Positions 6,670 to 7,258 of a stretch of 7,258 nt of DNA are shown here, in pieces. A model generated the notes under the pieces. That model had not been told where the DNA came from and searched no databases. It saw nothing but the letters and a program-made list of their open reading frames with translations. Each line of letters starts with the position of its first letter. The first letter of the stretch is position 1. A program made the position numbers and the translations under genes. Source of the DNA: CAZVFE01 sp964626405 (GTDB lineage Bacteria; Bacteroidota; Bacteroidia; Cytophagales; Spirosomataceae); NCBI GenBank assembly GCA_964626405.1, contig CAZVFE010000075.1:1-7258 (forward strand), written 5' to 3'.

Positions 6670-7258
6670 TACCAAAAAAAGAAATACCAAATCTAATTAC
6701 TTTAGGAAACCTAATTGCTGGTTGTTTCGGAATCGTATTCGTAAATGAACATAATTTAACGATGGCCGCTTATATGATAGGTCTGAGTTTAGTTTTGGAT
6801 TTTTTTGATGGATTTGTAGCCAGAGCTTTAAAAGTTGAATCTCCCTTAGGAGTTCAATTGGACTCTTTGGCAGACTTAGTAAGTTTTGGAGTATTACCTA
6901 GTTTAATCTTATTGGAATTGTTGGTCAACTCTTGTGATAACTCCTGTTATTATGGAATAGGAGGATTTTATAAACCTTATATTGTTTTTGCTCTTGTTGC
7001 AGCCTCAGCCTATCGTTTAGCAAGATTCAACATTACGCCTTCTTCTCAAACTTTTCAGGGCGTCCCGACGCCAGCAAATGCCATGCTAATTGGCTCTCTG
7101 CCTTTAATAATCGCCTTTCAACCTGAATATAGCCAGTATGTCCTGCAATTCAATATTTTAATTATGTATGCAGTGATCATGTCTTATCTATTAATCGGTG
7201 AATTTGAAATAATGTCTTTTAAATTTAAAACATGGACTTGGAAGGAAAATCAAAAAAG
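6666..7258 (+). CDS. pssA: CDP-diacylglycerol--serine O-phosphatidyltransferase, 3' end missing
   Basis: This inner-membrane enzyme joins CDP-diacylglycerol and serine to give phosphatidylserine, the precursor of phosphatidylethanolamine. 197 complete codons are present and the frame is open at the right edge; the usual length is about 230-250, so 30-50 residues are probably missing. The N-terminus IPNLITLGNLIAGCFGI is typical. The CDP-alcohol phosphatidyltransferase motif is complete: Asp45-x2-Asp48-Gly49-x2-Ala52-Arg53-x8-Gly62-x3-Asp66-x3-Asp70. SAYRLARFN (114-122) and GVPTPANAML (132-141) identify the type II (Bacillus-like) PssA rather than PgsA. Several hydrophobic membrane segments are visible (about 10-26, 33-46, 71-87, 105-115, 138-151, 160-178). 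The start at 6666 overlaps the upstream stop as ATGA, so it is translated as the fifth gene of the operon. A cysteine-bearing loop (SCDNSC, 89-94) follows the third membrane segment. Confidence 0.93.
   Translation, partial: MIPKKEIPNLITLGNLIAGCFGIVFVNEHNLTMAAYMIGLSLVLDFFDGFVARALKVESPLGVQLDSLADLVSFGVLPSLILLELLVNSCDNSCYYGIGGFYKPYIVFALVAASAYRLARFNITPSSQTFQGVPTPANAMLIGSLPLIIAFQPEYSQYVLQFNILIMYAVIMSYLLIGEFEIMSFKFKTWTWKENQK

Overview
The window looks like ordinary chromosome from an AT-rich member of the Bacteroidota. Three things point there: an outer-membrane TonB-dependent receptor with an N-terminal carboxypeptidase-regulatory-like domain, starts without Shine-Dalgarno sequences but with A-rich leaders, and a TAnnTTTG-type promoter element. 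The order or genus cannot be fixed from this sequence alone.

Layout: (1) 1-383, plus strand, the 3' end of a UDP-glucuronate decarboxylase-type SDR enzyme that makes nucleotide sugar for surface polysaccharide. (2) 387-416, a strong hairpin with A and T tracts on its two sides, placed to end transcription from both converging genes. (3) 435-3146, minus strand, a complete 903-residue TonB-dependent receptor with signal peptide, regulatory-like domain, plug and barrel. (4) 3147-3493, a 347-bp AT-rich divergent intergenic region with candidate promoters in both directions and a decamer repeated upstream of the receptor. (5) 3494-7258, plus strand, five tightly packed genes: selD (selenophosphate synthetase), a YbfF/ABHD11-like alpha/beta hydrolase, a short divergent RsmI-like methyltransferase, a glyoxalase II-like metallo-beta-lactamase-fold hydrolase, and pssA (phosphatidylserine synthase), which runs off the right edge.

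The five plus-strand genes are joined by two 4-base ATGA stop/start overlaps, one 1-base gap and one 17-base gap, so they are very probably one operon. Their roles (selenium donor, ester hydrolysis, SAM-dependent methylation, thioester or similar hydrolysis, phospholipid synthesis) do not form one evident pathway; this looks like a housekeeping cluster. I found no mobile element, CRISPR array, tRNA or rRNA, and no convincing new system. The points most worth a second look are selD with no selenium-using partner in view, the short RsmI-like paralogue with eroded N-terminal motifs, and the repeated AAAGGTAAAA element in front of the receptor gene.
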